Origin: Solibacillus daqui
Lineage (GTDB): Bacteria > Bacillota > Bacilli > Bacillales_A > Planococcaceae
Assembly: GCF_028747805.1 (NCBI RefSeq)
Contig: NZ_CP114887.1
Location: 2,721,501-2,785,500 of the forward strand
Length of the DNA: 64,000 bases
Reading direction: 5' to 3'
Below, one piece after another: positions 47,864 to 55,823 of the stretch; within the stretch, counting starts at the first letter, position 1; each line of letters opens with the position of its first letter. The position numbers were made by a program, and so were the translations under genes. Below the pieces are notes generated by a model that was not told the origin of the DNA, did not search any database, and saw nothing but the letters and a program-made list of their open reading frames with translations.

Positions 47864-48867
47864 GATTTATTTTGAGATGGCATTTGATGCATCGGGTGCA
47901 TTTGTTGCATCTGTGGCATCATAAATGTGGGATGCGGCATCATTTGTGGATGGTGACAAGGATTCGGGTTACACATCATCTGATGAATTTCATCATAATA
48001 ATGGCGTAATTGTTGATCTTGATCAGAGCAGTCACAATCTTTTGTCGGGGACTCTTCATGAATAATTGGAAGCATATTCATGGACTCTTCCATCGGCATA
48101 CGGTGACAATGCGGACATTGGTGCATTGGCATCATTTCCGGCATCATTTCCGGCATCATTTGCGGCATCATCTGTGGCATCATCTGTGGCATCATCTGTG
48201 GCATCATCTGTGGCATACAATGATGTGGCATCATTTGCGGCATACAATGATGTGGCATCGTTTGCGGCATACAATGATGTGGCATCATTTGCGGCATACA
48301 ATGATGTGGCATCATCATCGGCTGCTCGATATAAATCGGCTGCTGTGGTTGAGGTGGTTGCTGAATAAAAATAGGCTGCGGGTGTATCATTTGTGGCATT
48401 GGTTGTGGTTGCGGTATTGGTTGTGGCATTGGCTGCGGTTGTGGTGCAGTTACGTTTTGCTCAATCGATGGTTGGACATGTACATGCGTTTGCCAATTTG
48501 GCATCGGCATTGGCTGCGGTATTGGCGGTTGGAAATAAAAATCTCCTTGCCACAGCGGTTTTTGAATTTGCGGAACTGGTAATGGTGTTGGCGTTGGTGT
48601 TGGAGTCGGGGGTAGAGTAGGCTTTGATGGTTGCACTGGCGTCTCCTTCACCGGCTTCTGCTGTTCTTTCACTACGTGCTGTTCTTTCACTACATGCTGT
48701 ACCTCTTTTTTCGGTGCACTATTAGGTAAATAAATTTCCATTCCCGGTACGATATAATCGGGATTGGTCAAATGTGCGTTTAAACGCTTTAATTCTTCAA
48801 AGCCAACTGCATACTGCTTGGCTATTTTCCACAAAGTATCTCCCTTTTGGACAATATGAACGCGCAC
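47851..48867 (-). CDS. safA: SafA-like spore coat assembly protein with LysM domain and Met/Pro/His/Cys repeats
   Basis: Inner coat morphogenetic protein. A LysM domain (about residues 1-48: VHIVQKGDTLWKIAKQYAV then LNAHLTNPDYIVPGMEIYLP) targets cortex peptidoglycan. Next come a KEQ-rich stretch, a Pro/Gln/Thr-rich linker, then tandem MPHHCMPQM nonapeptides and MPQM tetrapeptides. The tail has CPHCHRMP and CDCS cysteines. The GTG at 48867 has AAGGAGG six bases upstream and gives the SafA-type start, 338 residues. The repeat region is the fast-evolving part. Confidence 0.9.
   Translation of the reverse strand: MRVHIVQKGDTLWKIAKQYAVGFEELKRLNAHLTNPDYIVPGMEIYLPNSAPKKEVQHVVKEQHVVKEQQKPVKETPVQPSKPTLPPTPTPTPTPLPVPQIQKPLWQGDFYFQPPIPQPMPMPNWQTHVHVQPSIEQNVTAPQPQPMPQPIPQPQPMPQMIHPQPIFIQQPPQPQQPIYIEQPMMMPHHCMPQMMPHHCMPQTMPHHCMPQMMPHHCMPQMMPQMMPQMMPQMMPQMMPEMMPEMMPMHQCPHCHRMPMEESMNMLPIIHEESPTKDCDCSDQDQQLRHYYDEIHQMMCNPNPCHHPQMMPHPTFMMPQMQQMHPMHQMPSQNKSCRK
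48120..48310 (-). repeat. Tandem repeats within safA
   Basis: Four 27-base units encode MPHHCMPQM/T, followed by several 12-base units encoding MPQM and MPEM. The units are nearly identical in DNA, so slippage or recombination could change copy number. Confidence 0.85.
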
Positions 48868-48990
48868 ATCTTTCCTCCTTTTCTCGTAATAGCATATGCA
48901 TAAATTGCCTAGTTGCCACAATGTTTACTTCAAGTAGTTAAAAGTTGTGTTACACTTAAAGGTACAGCTACGTTGATAGAGGTGGAATAA

Positions 48991-49518
48991 ATGAAAAAAT
49001 TATTAGGAGAAGAACGCAGAATCGAACTTCTCGCCTTGCTAAAAAATGCGAAGCAACCATTAACAGGTACGGACTTAGCAAAGCATACAAATGTGTCACG
49101 TCAAGTAATTGTTAATGACATGAATTTATTGAAAGCACGCAATGAACCAATTGTCGCGACAAGTCAAGGCTATGTTTACATGCATCATGTGCAACAAGAA
49201 AAATTCACACGTAAAATTGTATGCGCGCATAAGCCGGATGAAGCAAAGGATGAGCTATTTATTTTAGTTGATTGTGGCGTTACAGTAGAAAGCGTCATTG
49301 TTGAACATCCCGTTTATGGTGAAATTACCGCATCCATCATGGTATCCAATCGTTTAGAGGTGGAGCAATTTGTGAAACGAGTCGAAGAATCGAACGCCCT
49401 TTATTTATCAGCATTAACAGACGGAACACATTTACATGTGATTAGCGCAACTTCTAAAGAAAGTATAAAATTAGCTGAAGCAAAATTACGCGAACGCGGC
49501 TTTTTAATCGAACATTAA
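48991..49518 (+). CDS. niaR: NiaR (YrxA) nicotinate-responsive transcription repressor
   Basis: Represses NAD synthesis and niacin uptake genes when nicotinic acid is present. The N-terminal winged helix (about residues 5-60: KQPLTGTDLAKHTNVSRQVI) is joined to a 3H domain (about 75-170) whose conserved histidines appear in CAHKPDEAKDE, EHPVYGE and LHVISA. 175 residues. The nadBCA genes it usually neighbours are not in this window. ATG with GAGGTGG. Confidence 0.88.
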   Translation: MKKLLGEERRIELLALLKNAKQPLTGTDLAKHTNVSRQVIVNDMNLLKARNEPIVATSQGYVYMHHVQQEKFTRKIVCAHKPDEAKDELFILVDCGVTVESVIVEHPVYGEITASIMVSNRLEVEQFVKRVEESNALYLSALTDGTHLHVISATSKESIKLAEAKLRERGFLIEH

Positions 49519-49521
49519 ACG

Positions 49522-49559
49522 AAAACAGCTTAACGGCATCATGGCCGCTAAGCTGTTTT
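49522..49559. terminator. Bidirectional terminator between niaR and the SEDS gene
   Basis: AAAACAGCTTAACGGC (49522-49537) pairs with GCCGCTAAGCTGTTTT (49544-49559) with one mismatch. T-runs on both strands. Confidence 0.85.
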
Positions 49560-49562
49560 ATT

Positions 49563-50861
49563 TTATGTAATAACCTTTCTTTTCGTCATATATAATTTTC
49601 TACGATATACACTTAACACAACGCCGATTATTAATGCATTAAGCAGGTATGGTGTAATACCGTAACTTATAAACGGCAAGGGGATTTCTGTAATCGGCAA
49701 CAATCCAAATACCATTAATATGGAATAAACACTTTGGACGCTATATAATGTGACTACCGATAGCACAAGCAATCGCCCATATGATTGTGGCATTGTGCGT
49801 AAAATCCATAAAATGCGAATTGCAATCGCAAGGATGACAACAATCACCGTGATACCCGCACTATACCCATATGTTTGGATTAACTGGACTAATGCAAAAT
49901 CTGTATGACCTTCAGGTAAATAGTAAATGGTTTCGGAACCAAACCAACCTGCCTTCGCAAGTGCAGCTTTAATTTGTAGTATCATATAGCCTGCTGAATC
50001 CGGATATAATTCAGGATGTAAAAACGCTTTAATGCGCATGTATTGATAAGGTGCAAGCAAATAGTGATAGGCATATATAAGGTACGTGATTGACACAATT
50101 CCCACCCCACCCACTATCGAAAACACGGTTAGTTTAATTTTCCGCGTGTAATAACTAAAGCTAAACAATATTACCATAACGGCAATGTACAGCATTGCTA
50201 CGGCAAGATTGGGAACCATCAAGAACATGGCTAATGGAAGTATAATTAAACCCGTTAACTGCCAAGTATTATATTGACTTTCTGCAAAAATTCCAGCAAA
50301 AGCTACCACCAATAGTGGTAACACTGTCCATGCCTGAAAAAGAATGGGACCAATTCTAAACATCGCTTCCCCGTTATGAGTTTCATTACGTATAAAAAGC
50401 ATCATCATTAGTAAGAGTAATGCTACTGTATAAAGCACCATACGATAGCGCTGTAATTTACGGTAATCAACAAATATACACGCAACAATTAGCAAAATGG
50501 CTAGTATGATATGGATGATTTTTTGTTCTATTAAATAACGAACAATATTTTGTCCATATTGCATACTTAAATCCATCGTAAATATCGGCACAAAGCTTGC
50601 TGCAACAAGCAAAATGACTGCGCCAATTAACCAAAAATCCCATTTTGGTCGATGAATTTTGTCCATTGATTTTCCTAATTGTGATGGAGAACCCATTTCG
50701 CTAATCGCTATTTGCTCCGCTTCTTCTGTTGAGTAGCCCTTGTTCACCCACGCTTGTTTTGAATGCGCGATATGCTGTTGCAATTCTTCCTCCACATAAC
50801 CGCGCGCCTCCTTGGAACGAATATGACTCGTTACTTGCTGCAAAAATTGTTTACTCGACAT
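49563..50861 (-). CDS. FtsW/RodA/SpoVE-family (SEDS) protein with cytoplasmic helical prefix domain
   Basis: A polytopic SEDS-type protein, the family of peptidoglycan glycosyltransferases. Residues 1-75 form an unusual helical, soluble prefix resembling the permease-prefix/DUF1700-like domain. About ten helices follow. SEDS landmarks are visible: LPEGHTDFALV (near residue 318, with the Asp that is catalytic in RodA) and GLLPITEIPLPFISYG (near 395). 432 residues including the prefix. ATG with GGGGGT. It overlaps the upstream PadR-like gene by 11 bp in an operon with an ECF sigma factor. The activity is inferred. Confidence 0.8.
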   Translation of the reverse strand: MSSKQFLQQVTSHIRSKEARGYVEEELQQHIAHSKQAWVNKGYSTEEAEQIAISEMGSPSQLGKSMDKIHRPKWDFWLIGAVILLVAASFVPIFTMDLSMQYGQNIVRYLIEQKIIHIILAILLIVACIFVDYRKLQRYRMVLYTVALLLLMMMLFIRNETHNGEAMFRIGPILFQAWTVLPLLVVAFAGIFAESQYNTWQLTGLIILPLAMFLMVPNLAVAMLYIAVMVILFSFSYYTRKIKLTVFSIVGGVGIVSITYLIYAYHYLLAPYQYMRIKAFLHPELYPDSAGYMILQIKAALAKAGWFGSETIYYLPEGHTDFALVQLIQTYGYSAGITVIVVILAIAIRILWILRTMPQSYGRLLVLSVVTLYSVQSVYSILMVFGLLPITEIPLPFISYGITPYLLNALIIGVVLSVYRRKLYMTKRKVIT

Positions 50862-51249
50862 GCATGCGTACCCCCAGAATTCGTTCTTTGATCGATAGCT
50901 TTACATGTTCACCTTCCTGGTGTAATTGCTTTTTACTGTATTTTGATAATTGATAATATTTTACACCTTCTTCCCAACTTGAACTAAGCAAGCCCTGTTG
51001 CTCAGCTTCATGTAATAACGAATAAATGAGCCCCTCATTTTCAACAATTTGCTCAACACCTCGCACATGTAATAGTTGCGTCAGTTCAATGCCTGATTTT
51101 GCTTCTATAAGCATGGATAAAATCCTATGTTTTAGAGGTAGTACCTGGTTTTGCTTGCGTATTTTTTCTTGATGCTCGTTTGTAAATTCGATATTTTTAA
51201 AAGCCGTTCGATCGACTGCTTTTTGTAAATTTTTTAAGCGCTCTTCCAT
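50851..51249 (-). CDS. PadR-like winged-helix protein linked to ECF sigma factor
   Basis: A 132-residue protein. Residues 38-110 look like a PadR winged helix (HRILSMLIEAKSGIELTQLL, then GLIYSLLHEAEQQGLLSSSW, then KYYQLSKY). The first 35 residues are a charged helical stretch (LKNLQKAVDRTAFKNIEFT) unlike usual PadR proteins. It has no transmembrane segment. It sits between an ECF sigma gene and a SEDS gene with start and stop codons close or overlapping. It may be a repressor or a soluble anti-sigma partner; sequence alone does not decide. Confidence 0.7.
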   Translation of the reverse strand: MEERLKNLQKAVDRTAFKNIEFTNEHQEKIRKQNQVLPLKHRILSMLIEAKSGIELTQLLHVRGVEQIVENEGLIYSLLHEAEQQGLLSSSWEEGVKYYQLSKYSKKQLHQEGEHVKLSIKERILGVRMHVE

Positions 51250-51250
51250 A

Positions 51251-51706
51251 TCACTGACGCTCCAATCGTTTCTTTAATAATTGCTTTGCCTTACGAAGCC
51301 TTGTCTTCACAGTACTTTCGTTTAACTGTAACACGTCTGCTATTTCCTTCATCGGTTGCTCCTCGTAATAGCATAAATAAATGACTTCACGGTATTTCAC
51401 CGGCAGTGCAAACAGGTCCTCATTATTCGTTTCTACATTTCTTACATACCAGCTTTTTAAATAATCCTTTGCATGATTAATCGCAATGCGCCATAGCCAT
51501 GTTTTTAGCGAGGAATTAAAATGGAATGTTGGCAATGCCTTATAACACTTCATAAAAATTTCTTGCGTTAAATCTTCTGCAACATTGCGATTATGTACGT
51601 ACTGCATAACAAGCTGTAAAATATCTTGCCCGTAATTAGTCATAAGTTCATCGATGATTGTTTCATAGGTAAGTTGTTTTGTTTGTTCAATTGAATAGCT
51701 ATCCAC
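51251..51706 (-). CDS. ECF-type RNA polymerase sigma factor
   Basis: A short sigma-70 family protein (151 residues) with region 2 (AEDLTQEIFMKCYKALPTF, then LKTWLWRIAINHAKDYLKSW) and region 4 (LPVKYREVIYLCYYEEQPMK, then LNESTVKTRLRKAKQLLK), without regions 1 or 3. This is the ECF layout. The GTG at 51706 has AGGGAGG seven bases upstream. One base separates its stop from the PadR-like start codon. A candidate ECF promoter lies just upstream, so it may activate its own operon. No classic membrane anti-sigma gene is adjacent. Confidence 0.88.
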   Translation of the reverse strand: MDSYSIEQTKQLTYETIIDELMTNYGQDILQLVMQYVHNRNVAEDLTQEIFMKCYKALPTFHFNSSLKTWLWRIAINHAKDYLKSWYVRNVETNNEDLFALPVKYREVIYLCYYEEQPMKEIADVLQLNESTVKTRLRKAKQLLKKRLERQ

Positions 51707-51731
51707 TTTACTTCCTCCCTTCAAATCATTA

Positions 51732-51758
51732 GACGAGTGCCAATACCTGAAAGTTTGA
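51732..51758 (-). promoter_or_regulatory. Candidate ECF-type promoter upstream of the ECF sigma gene
   Basis: The minus strand reads TCAAAC (51753-51758), 17 bases, then CGTC (51732-51735), close to the AAC...CGTC pattern of B. subtilis SigM/SigW/SigX sites (spacer usually 16). A sigma-A-like TATAAT also lies at 51763-51768. Confidence 0.45.
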
Positions 51759-51853
51759 TTTAATTATAATGCAAATTTATTTAAACAATTTCTGCTTTTT
51801 TATCCACTAAAAAATGCTTGAATGAAAAATTTCCTTTTCACTCAAACATTTCT

Positions 51854-52462
51854 TTACAAATTAATGAGGCCAATAAACAAATAAACTGCCGTTGCAAATA
51901 TAAAGAGTGCAGAAAATTTATTAAAGATGGTCATCACCTTTGTTTGATTATTCAACTGCTTCATTAATGAACCCGCAAACATTAATCCGAAAAACCAAAT
52001 CCATGACACTACGATACAAGTTGTTGTAAAGAAGAAAAGTGCCTCACCGCTATATTTCATTGCACTTGTACCTATTACACCGACTATATCTAAAATTGCA
52101 TGTGGATTTAATAATGACACGGATAATGCAAAAATAATTTGTTTTTTTATAGTAATTGCTTGGCCCACTCTTTGGTCATTCGGTGTCGAACGCCAAATTG
52201 AATAACTCATATATAGTAAAAACAAAATACCAACGCACATTAAAGCATTACGTAAACCCTCATATTGCAAAATAATTAACGACAGCCCATATACTGCCAA
52301 AACGATCAGTAGTGTGTCGCAAAGTGCAGCCGTAATTGTGGCAGGCAATGCACGTAGTAATGTCGGTTGAGTTGCCCCCTGTGAAAAGATAAATACGTTT
52401 TGAACACCTAAAGGCAATATTAACCCAAATGCTAACACAAGACCATGTACAACAGCTTCCAT
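51854..52462 (-). CDS. LysE/ArgO-family amino acid exporter
   Basis: Six-helix exporter (202 residues). The first helix GLVLAFGLILPLGVQNVFIF matches the LysE/ArgO start with the PLGVQN motif. PHAILDIVGVIGT in mid-protein is also typical (LNPHA motif). This group exports basic amino acids such as arginine or lysine. The exact substrate is inferred. The ATG at 52462 has GGAG eight bases upstream. Divergent from a MocR regulator, its likely controller. Confidence 0.85.
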   Translation of the reverse strand: MEAVVHGLVLAFGLILPLGVQNVFIFSQGATQPTLLRALPATITAALCDTLLIVLAVYGLSLIILQYEGLRNALMCVGILFLLYMSYSIWRSTPNDQRVGQAITIKKQIIFALSVSLLNPHAILDIVGVIGTSAMKYSGEALFFFTTTCIVVSWIWFFGLMFAGSLMKQLNNQTKVMTIFNKFSALFIFATAVYLFIGLINL

Positions 52463-52516
52463 TTCATTCACTCCATTTCCCTTCTACTGTAAACCGTTTT
52501 ATACTAATAGAAAACG

Positions 52517-52550
52517 ACCAATTGGATGGTAAATAACCCAACCAATTTAT
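52517..52550. promoter_or_regulatory. Direct repeat in the LysE/MocR gap, candidate MocR operator
   Basis: ACCAATT occurs at 52517-52523 and again at 52541-52547, 24 bp apart. The first copy is part of the palindrome CCAATTGG. MocR regulators often bind such repeats between divergent genes. Confidence 0.4.
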
Positions 52551-52562
52551 AGGAGGGCTACG

Positions 52563-53990
52563 ATGAACTGGCAACCAGTGAAAAATATATCCACAACATT
52601 ACAACAGCAAATTATCAACTGGTTTACTACACAACTCGGGCAGGGTGATTTAACACCAGGTATGCGCTTGCCTTCTCAACGTTTACTTGCCCTTCAATTT
52701 AACGTGAATCGCAGTACGATTAATGTCGTAATGGAGGAACTGAAAGCAAGGGGCCTTATCGAAACACGCACTGGAGATGGGACCTATATTAGCGAAGATT
52801 CGTGGCAATTATTATGGAAAGAAACCCATCCAAAATGGCAGCAACATATAGATTTTAGTGTCCATAAACCGAATGACGATACGATTCAGCTCATCAATGA
52901 ATATGAGCAGTATGAACACATCATTCGTTTAGGTACAGGTGAGCTATCGCCTTCGCTTATACCAACAAAACAAATCGAGCATTCTTTACGCGAGCTATCA
53001 CTTACTGCTCCGGTTTTAGGTTATTCCGTGCCTCAAGGGAGTAAAGAGTTGCGTGAAGCCCTTTGCCATTATTTACAAAAGCGTGGTATTCATACAACTA
53101 CAAACAATATACTCATTACATCCGGCGCATTACAGGCATTCCAGCTCATCGCACTTGGTCTTTTACAACCTGGTTCTTTTATTTTTCAGCAGGAGGCCTC
53201 TTATTTAAATTCTGTACATTCCTTTCAATCTGCAGGTATGCGCATGACTAGCGTCAAAATAAATGAACAGCTCCAGCAAACGCTCTTAACAAAAAAAAGA
53301 AATAATCAAGGCTTGTTTTATGCGATTCCTACTTTAGACAATCCAACTGGACACTGTTGGTCTAACACAAAAAGGCGGCTTGTTTTAGAGGCATGTAAGG
53401 CACTAGCAATTCCTATTATTGAGGATGATGTTTATCATGAACTATTATTTCAGCCAGATAATGAGCTCCCTTTAAAAGCATATGATCAAAGTGGACATGT
53501 CCTCTATATTGGTAGTGTATCCAAAACATTAAGTCCTGGACTGCGCATTGGCTGGATCGTCGCCTCTGAATCAGTTATTAAACGTTTAGCAGATATTAAA
53601 ATGCAAACTGATTACGGTTCTAGTGCCCTTTCTCAACAATTAGTTGCACATTGGCTACAGTCTGGCATGTACGAACAGCATATTAAACAACTTCGTCATG
53701 ACTTACACCAACGTGCCGAATTTGTTGAACAGCTTTTGCAGCGCTACATACAACCTTATGCAAAATGGCAGCAACCAAATGGTGGTTTTTATATTTGGCT
53801 TCGTTTTGAAAAACCAATTATTAATAAGGGCCTGTTTCTCGAATTACTTCACCAAAATATTCTCATCAATCCCGGCTATATTTATCAACCAAATGATTTT
53901 CATCATCTACGTCTATCGTTTGCATACGCCTCTTATGAGCAATTAGAGCAAGGGATTCGGCAACTGGCATTAGCTGTTAAACAGCGATAA
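52563..53990 (+). CDS. MocR/GntR-family PLP-dependent transcriptional regulator
   Basis: A 475-residue fusion of an N-terminal GntR winged helix (residues 10-75: LTPGMRLPSQRLLALQFNVN, then ELKARGLIETRTGDGTYI) and a fold type I aminotransferase-like domain. The PLP lysine is in GSVSKTLSPGLRIGW (near residue 320), preceded by the EDDVYHELLF aspartate region. Divergent from a LysE exporter, a common pairing, so it probably senses an amino acid. ATG preceded by AGGAGG. Confidence 0.9.
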   Translation: MNWQPVKNISTTLQQQIINWFTTQLGQGDLTPGMRLPSQRLLALQFNVNRSTINVVMEELKARGLIETRTGDGTYISEDSWQLLWKETHPKWQQHIDFSVHKPNDDTIQLINEYEQYEHIIRLGTGELSPSLIPTKQIEHSLRELSLTAPVLGYSVPQGSKELREALCHYLQKRGIHTTTNNILITSGALQAFQLIALGLLQPGSFIFQQEASYLNSVHSFQSAGMRMTSVKINEQLQQTLLTKKRNNQGLFYAIPTLDNPTGHCWSNTKRRLVLEACKALAIPIIEDDVYHELLFQPDNELPLKAYDQSGHVLYIGSVSKTLSPGLRIGWIVASESVIKRLADIKMQTDYGSSALSQQLVAHWLQSGMYEQHIKQLRHDLHQRAEFVEQLLQRYIQPYAKWQQPNGGFYIWLRFEKPIINKGLFLELLHQNILINPGYIYQPNDFHHLRLSFAYASYEQLEQGIRQLALAVKQR

Positions 53991-53998
53991 TCAATTAC

Positions 53999-54141
53999 AC
54001 CTCGGCGTAATTACGTCCAAATTTTTTCGTGCTTGGGGCCACAGGACGTGGGTCAGTAAGCCGTTGTCACAGGATGTGATGTTTTTAAGATAACATCATC
54101 TTTAAAACACCTCTAAAAAATCTGTGACATCCGCCGAGGGG
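53999..54141. repeat. Repeat element with imperfect terminal inverted repeats, copy C
   Basis: CCTCGGCGTAATTACGTCC then AAATTTTTT at the left edge, and AAAAAATCTGTGACATC then CGCCGAGG at the right edge, form terminal inverted repeats (CCTCGGCG/CGCCGAGG perfect). The interior has small hairpins such as CCACAGGACGTGG. The same edges occur at 44009-44088. No coding capacity. Confidence 0.6.
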
Positions 54142-54225
54142 CATTGGGCCAACACGATGTTGGTAACTTAGGCGTTGCCGCACGACGCGGCGTCCTTAAC
54201 CTGAGTACCTCTATTCAGCCGGATT
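54136..54225 (+). repeat. Interspersed modular repeat, copy C2
   Basis: GCCGAGGGGCATTGG, GCCAACACGATGTTGG, GGCGTTGCCGCACGACG, then TTAACCTGAG and TATTCAGCC, in line with copy A at 11549. It directly joins the TIR element to its left and a CACTGAATGA stretch to its right. Together they fill the 405-bp gap between the MocR gene and the DCC gene. Confidence 0.6.
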
Positions 54226-54307
54226 TGACCCCACTGAATGAAGGACACACTTGGTATTTCCTCCCACTAATAGAAGTTGAGGACTTTTGCTGGAACAAGT
54301 AAAAAAA

Positions 54308-54340
54308 GTGTGCGAAAAGTTTTTTCAACTTCTAGCACAC
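54308..54340 (-). terminator. Terminator after the pheA-DCC unit
   Basis: GTGTGC/GCACAC outer stem and AAGTT/AACTT inner stem, with seven T on the minus strand. The inner part matches those at 18397 and 60720. Confidence 0.8.
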
Positions 54341-54395
54341 CCTCTAAATTATTTGAAAAACGTATTTCATATCTTTGTGGATCTCATAGAAAATA

Positions 54396-54800
54396 TTATT
54401 CTTTTCGATCAACTAAAAAACGACTTCGCTGCTCCACTGTTGGTAGCATACATGCCTCTTTTTTCCCAAACCAACGATAACGATTTTTCGCAAAATAGCT
54501 ATAGACTGCATCGCGCAAAGGCCTCGGTACTAGGATTACGCCAAACATCAGCTTCCACAAACCAGCCAGCTGCCGCGCAATTCTTAACGCCGCAGTAGAC
54601 TTCAAATAATAACACTCCCCTTCAAGAAGCACTAAACTATCAATGTCTACTGGTACTTGAAATTTCTTTAGCAATGCCTGCCCTATCTCACTTTGAAGCG
54701 CTGCAAATTGAAAAACTGCTTTTGTATCACGCGTTAAAATAAACTGCACACTTGCATCACAAAAACTGCATTCTCCATCAAATAATATTATACGTTCCAT
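54396..54800 (-). CDS. DCC-family thiol-disulfide oxidoreductase-like protein (YuxK-like)
   Basis: A 134-residue DUF393 protein with the family DxxCxxC motif at its start (FDGECSFCDASVQF, residues 7-20; both cysteines present), then the conserved ALRIARQLAGLW and YSYFAKNRYRWFG segments. Redox function is assumed from the CxxC and is not proven for the family. It lies 13 bases after pheA in the same direction. Confidence 0.85.
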   Translation of the reverse strand: MERIILFDGECSFCDASVQFILTRDTKAVFQFAALQSEIGQALLKKFQVPVDIDSLVLLEGECYYLKSTAALRIARQLAGLWKLMFGVILVPRPLRDAVYSYFAKNRYRWFGKKEACMLPTVEQRSRFLVDRKE

Positions 54801-54812
54801 TATTGATTCACC

Positions 54813-55685
54813 TCATTCAGGTGTTACGTACGTAAAATATGTTCCGAGTGACTTTACAGTACAGCCAAGCGCTTTTAATTCCTCTACTGCACCTTTCATC
54901 ATCGGTTCATCCTCATCTGCTAGTATATCAACAATAAAGAAATAATTCCCGAGCCCTGTTTTCAGTGGACGCGATTCAATTTTACTTAAATTAATTTTGC
55001 GCCATGCAAATACCGATAACACTTGATGTAACGCACCAGATACATCTGTTGGCAATGTTAACATGAACGTCGTTTTCGGCTGTGCTTTTAAGGGCACTAT
55101 GCCATGACGAATGTTTTGTTTAGATAATACGAAGAAGCGCGTATGGTTAAAATGAAAATCATGAATATTTGTTTCTGCAATATGTAAGCCGTACTTTACA
55201 GCTGCCGATGCGTTTGCCACCGCGGCAATGCAACGATCTTCCGTCTTTGATACAAATTCAGCGGCTGCTGCTGTTGAAGCATATGGAGTTTGTTTTACAC
55301 TCCCATGATTGTAAAATAAAAATTTATGACATTGCGCTAATGCATGTGGATGTGAGTATATTTCTTCAAGCATGTCTACATGATTTGCATATTTTTTATT
55401 CACTAACAAATGCTGTTGAATTTTTGACATAACTTCCGCTGTAACAAATAGCTCTGCCTCATGGAATAAATAGTCTACTGTAAGCGGCACAGAACCTTCC
55501 AGCGCATTTTCTACTGGCACAACTGCTAACTCCACTTTCCCTTCTGCAACAGCTTCAATACATTCTGGAATCGATTGATAGGGAATATGCCAGTCATTTG
55601 GAAATAATCCCTTTGTCGCTAAATATGTAAACGATGCTTCTGGACCTAAATACGCAATTCGTTTTTCCCATTGTTGTTGTGACAT
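54813..55685 (-). CDS. pheA: Prephenate dehydratase
   Basis: Converts prephenate to phenylpyruvate for phenylalanine synthesis. The catalytic domain holds the conserved FNHTRFFVLSK (TRF motif, near residue 170). The C-terminal ACT domain has the phenylalanine-binding ESRPLKTGLGNYFFIVDI motif (near 235), so feedback inhibition is expected. 290 residues, stand-alone form without chorismate mutase. ATG with GGGGG upstream. Downstream of pheB across a terminator. Confidence 0.94.
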   Translation of the reverse strand: MSQQQWEKRIAYLGPEASFTYLATKGLFPNDWHIPYQSIPECIEAVAEGKVELAVVPVENALEGSVPLTVDYLFHEAELFVTAEVMSKIQQHLLVNKKYANHVDMLEEIYSHPHALAQCHKFLFYNHGSVKQTPYASTAAAAEFVSKTEDRCIAAVANASAAVKYGLHIAETNIHDFHFNHTRFFVLSKQNIRHGIVPLKAQPKTTFMLTLPTDVSGALHQVLSVFAWRKINLSKIESRPLKTGLGNYFFIVDILADEDEPMMKGAVEELKALGCTVKSLGTYFTYVTPE

Positions 55686-55740
55686 CTAATTACCCCCTCA
55701 ATTTCAAGTTCTAAATTTTCTGTTAATTTTTTATAAAAAG

Positions 55741-55783
55741 AAAGGGCTGTCCAATCTGTCCGAAAACTTTTGGACAACCCTTT
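55741..55783 (-). terminator. Terminator between pheB and pheA
   Basis: AAAGGGCTGTCCAA (55741-55754) pairs with TTGGACAACCCTTT (55770-55783) with one mismatch. A T-rich tail follows on the minus strand. Confidence 0.75.
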
Positions 55784-55823
55784 TTCATCTAGGTTAATGC
55801 GCTCATTTAGCACTTACGATTTA

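Noticed and set aside
48120..48310. CRISPR-like short regular repeats
   Set aside because: The units are directly adjacent with no spacers and lie in the reading frame of safA, so they are coding repeats.
48010..48582. Long His/Trp/Arg-rich open frames antisense to safA
   Set aside because: They arise from the tandem repeats of safA on the other strand, have no ribosome binding site and extremely biased composition.
54277..54598. Plus-strand frames upstream of and across the DCC gene
   Set aside because: Antisense shadows of the terminator and of the DCC gene, which has a clear family motif on the minus strand.
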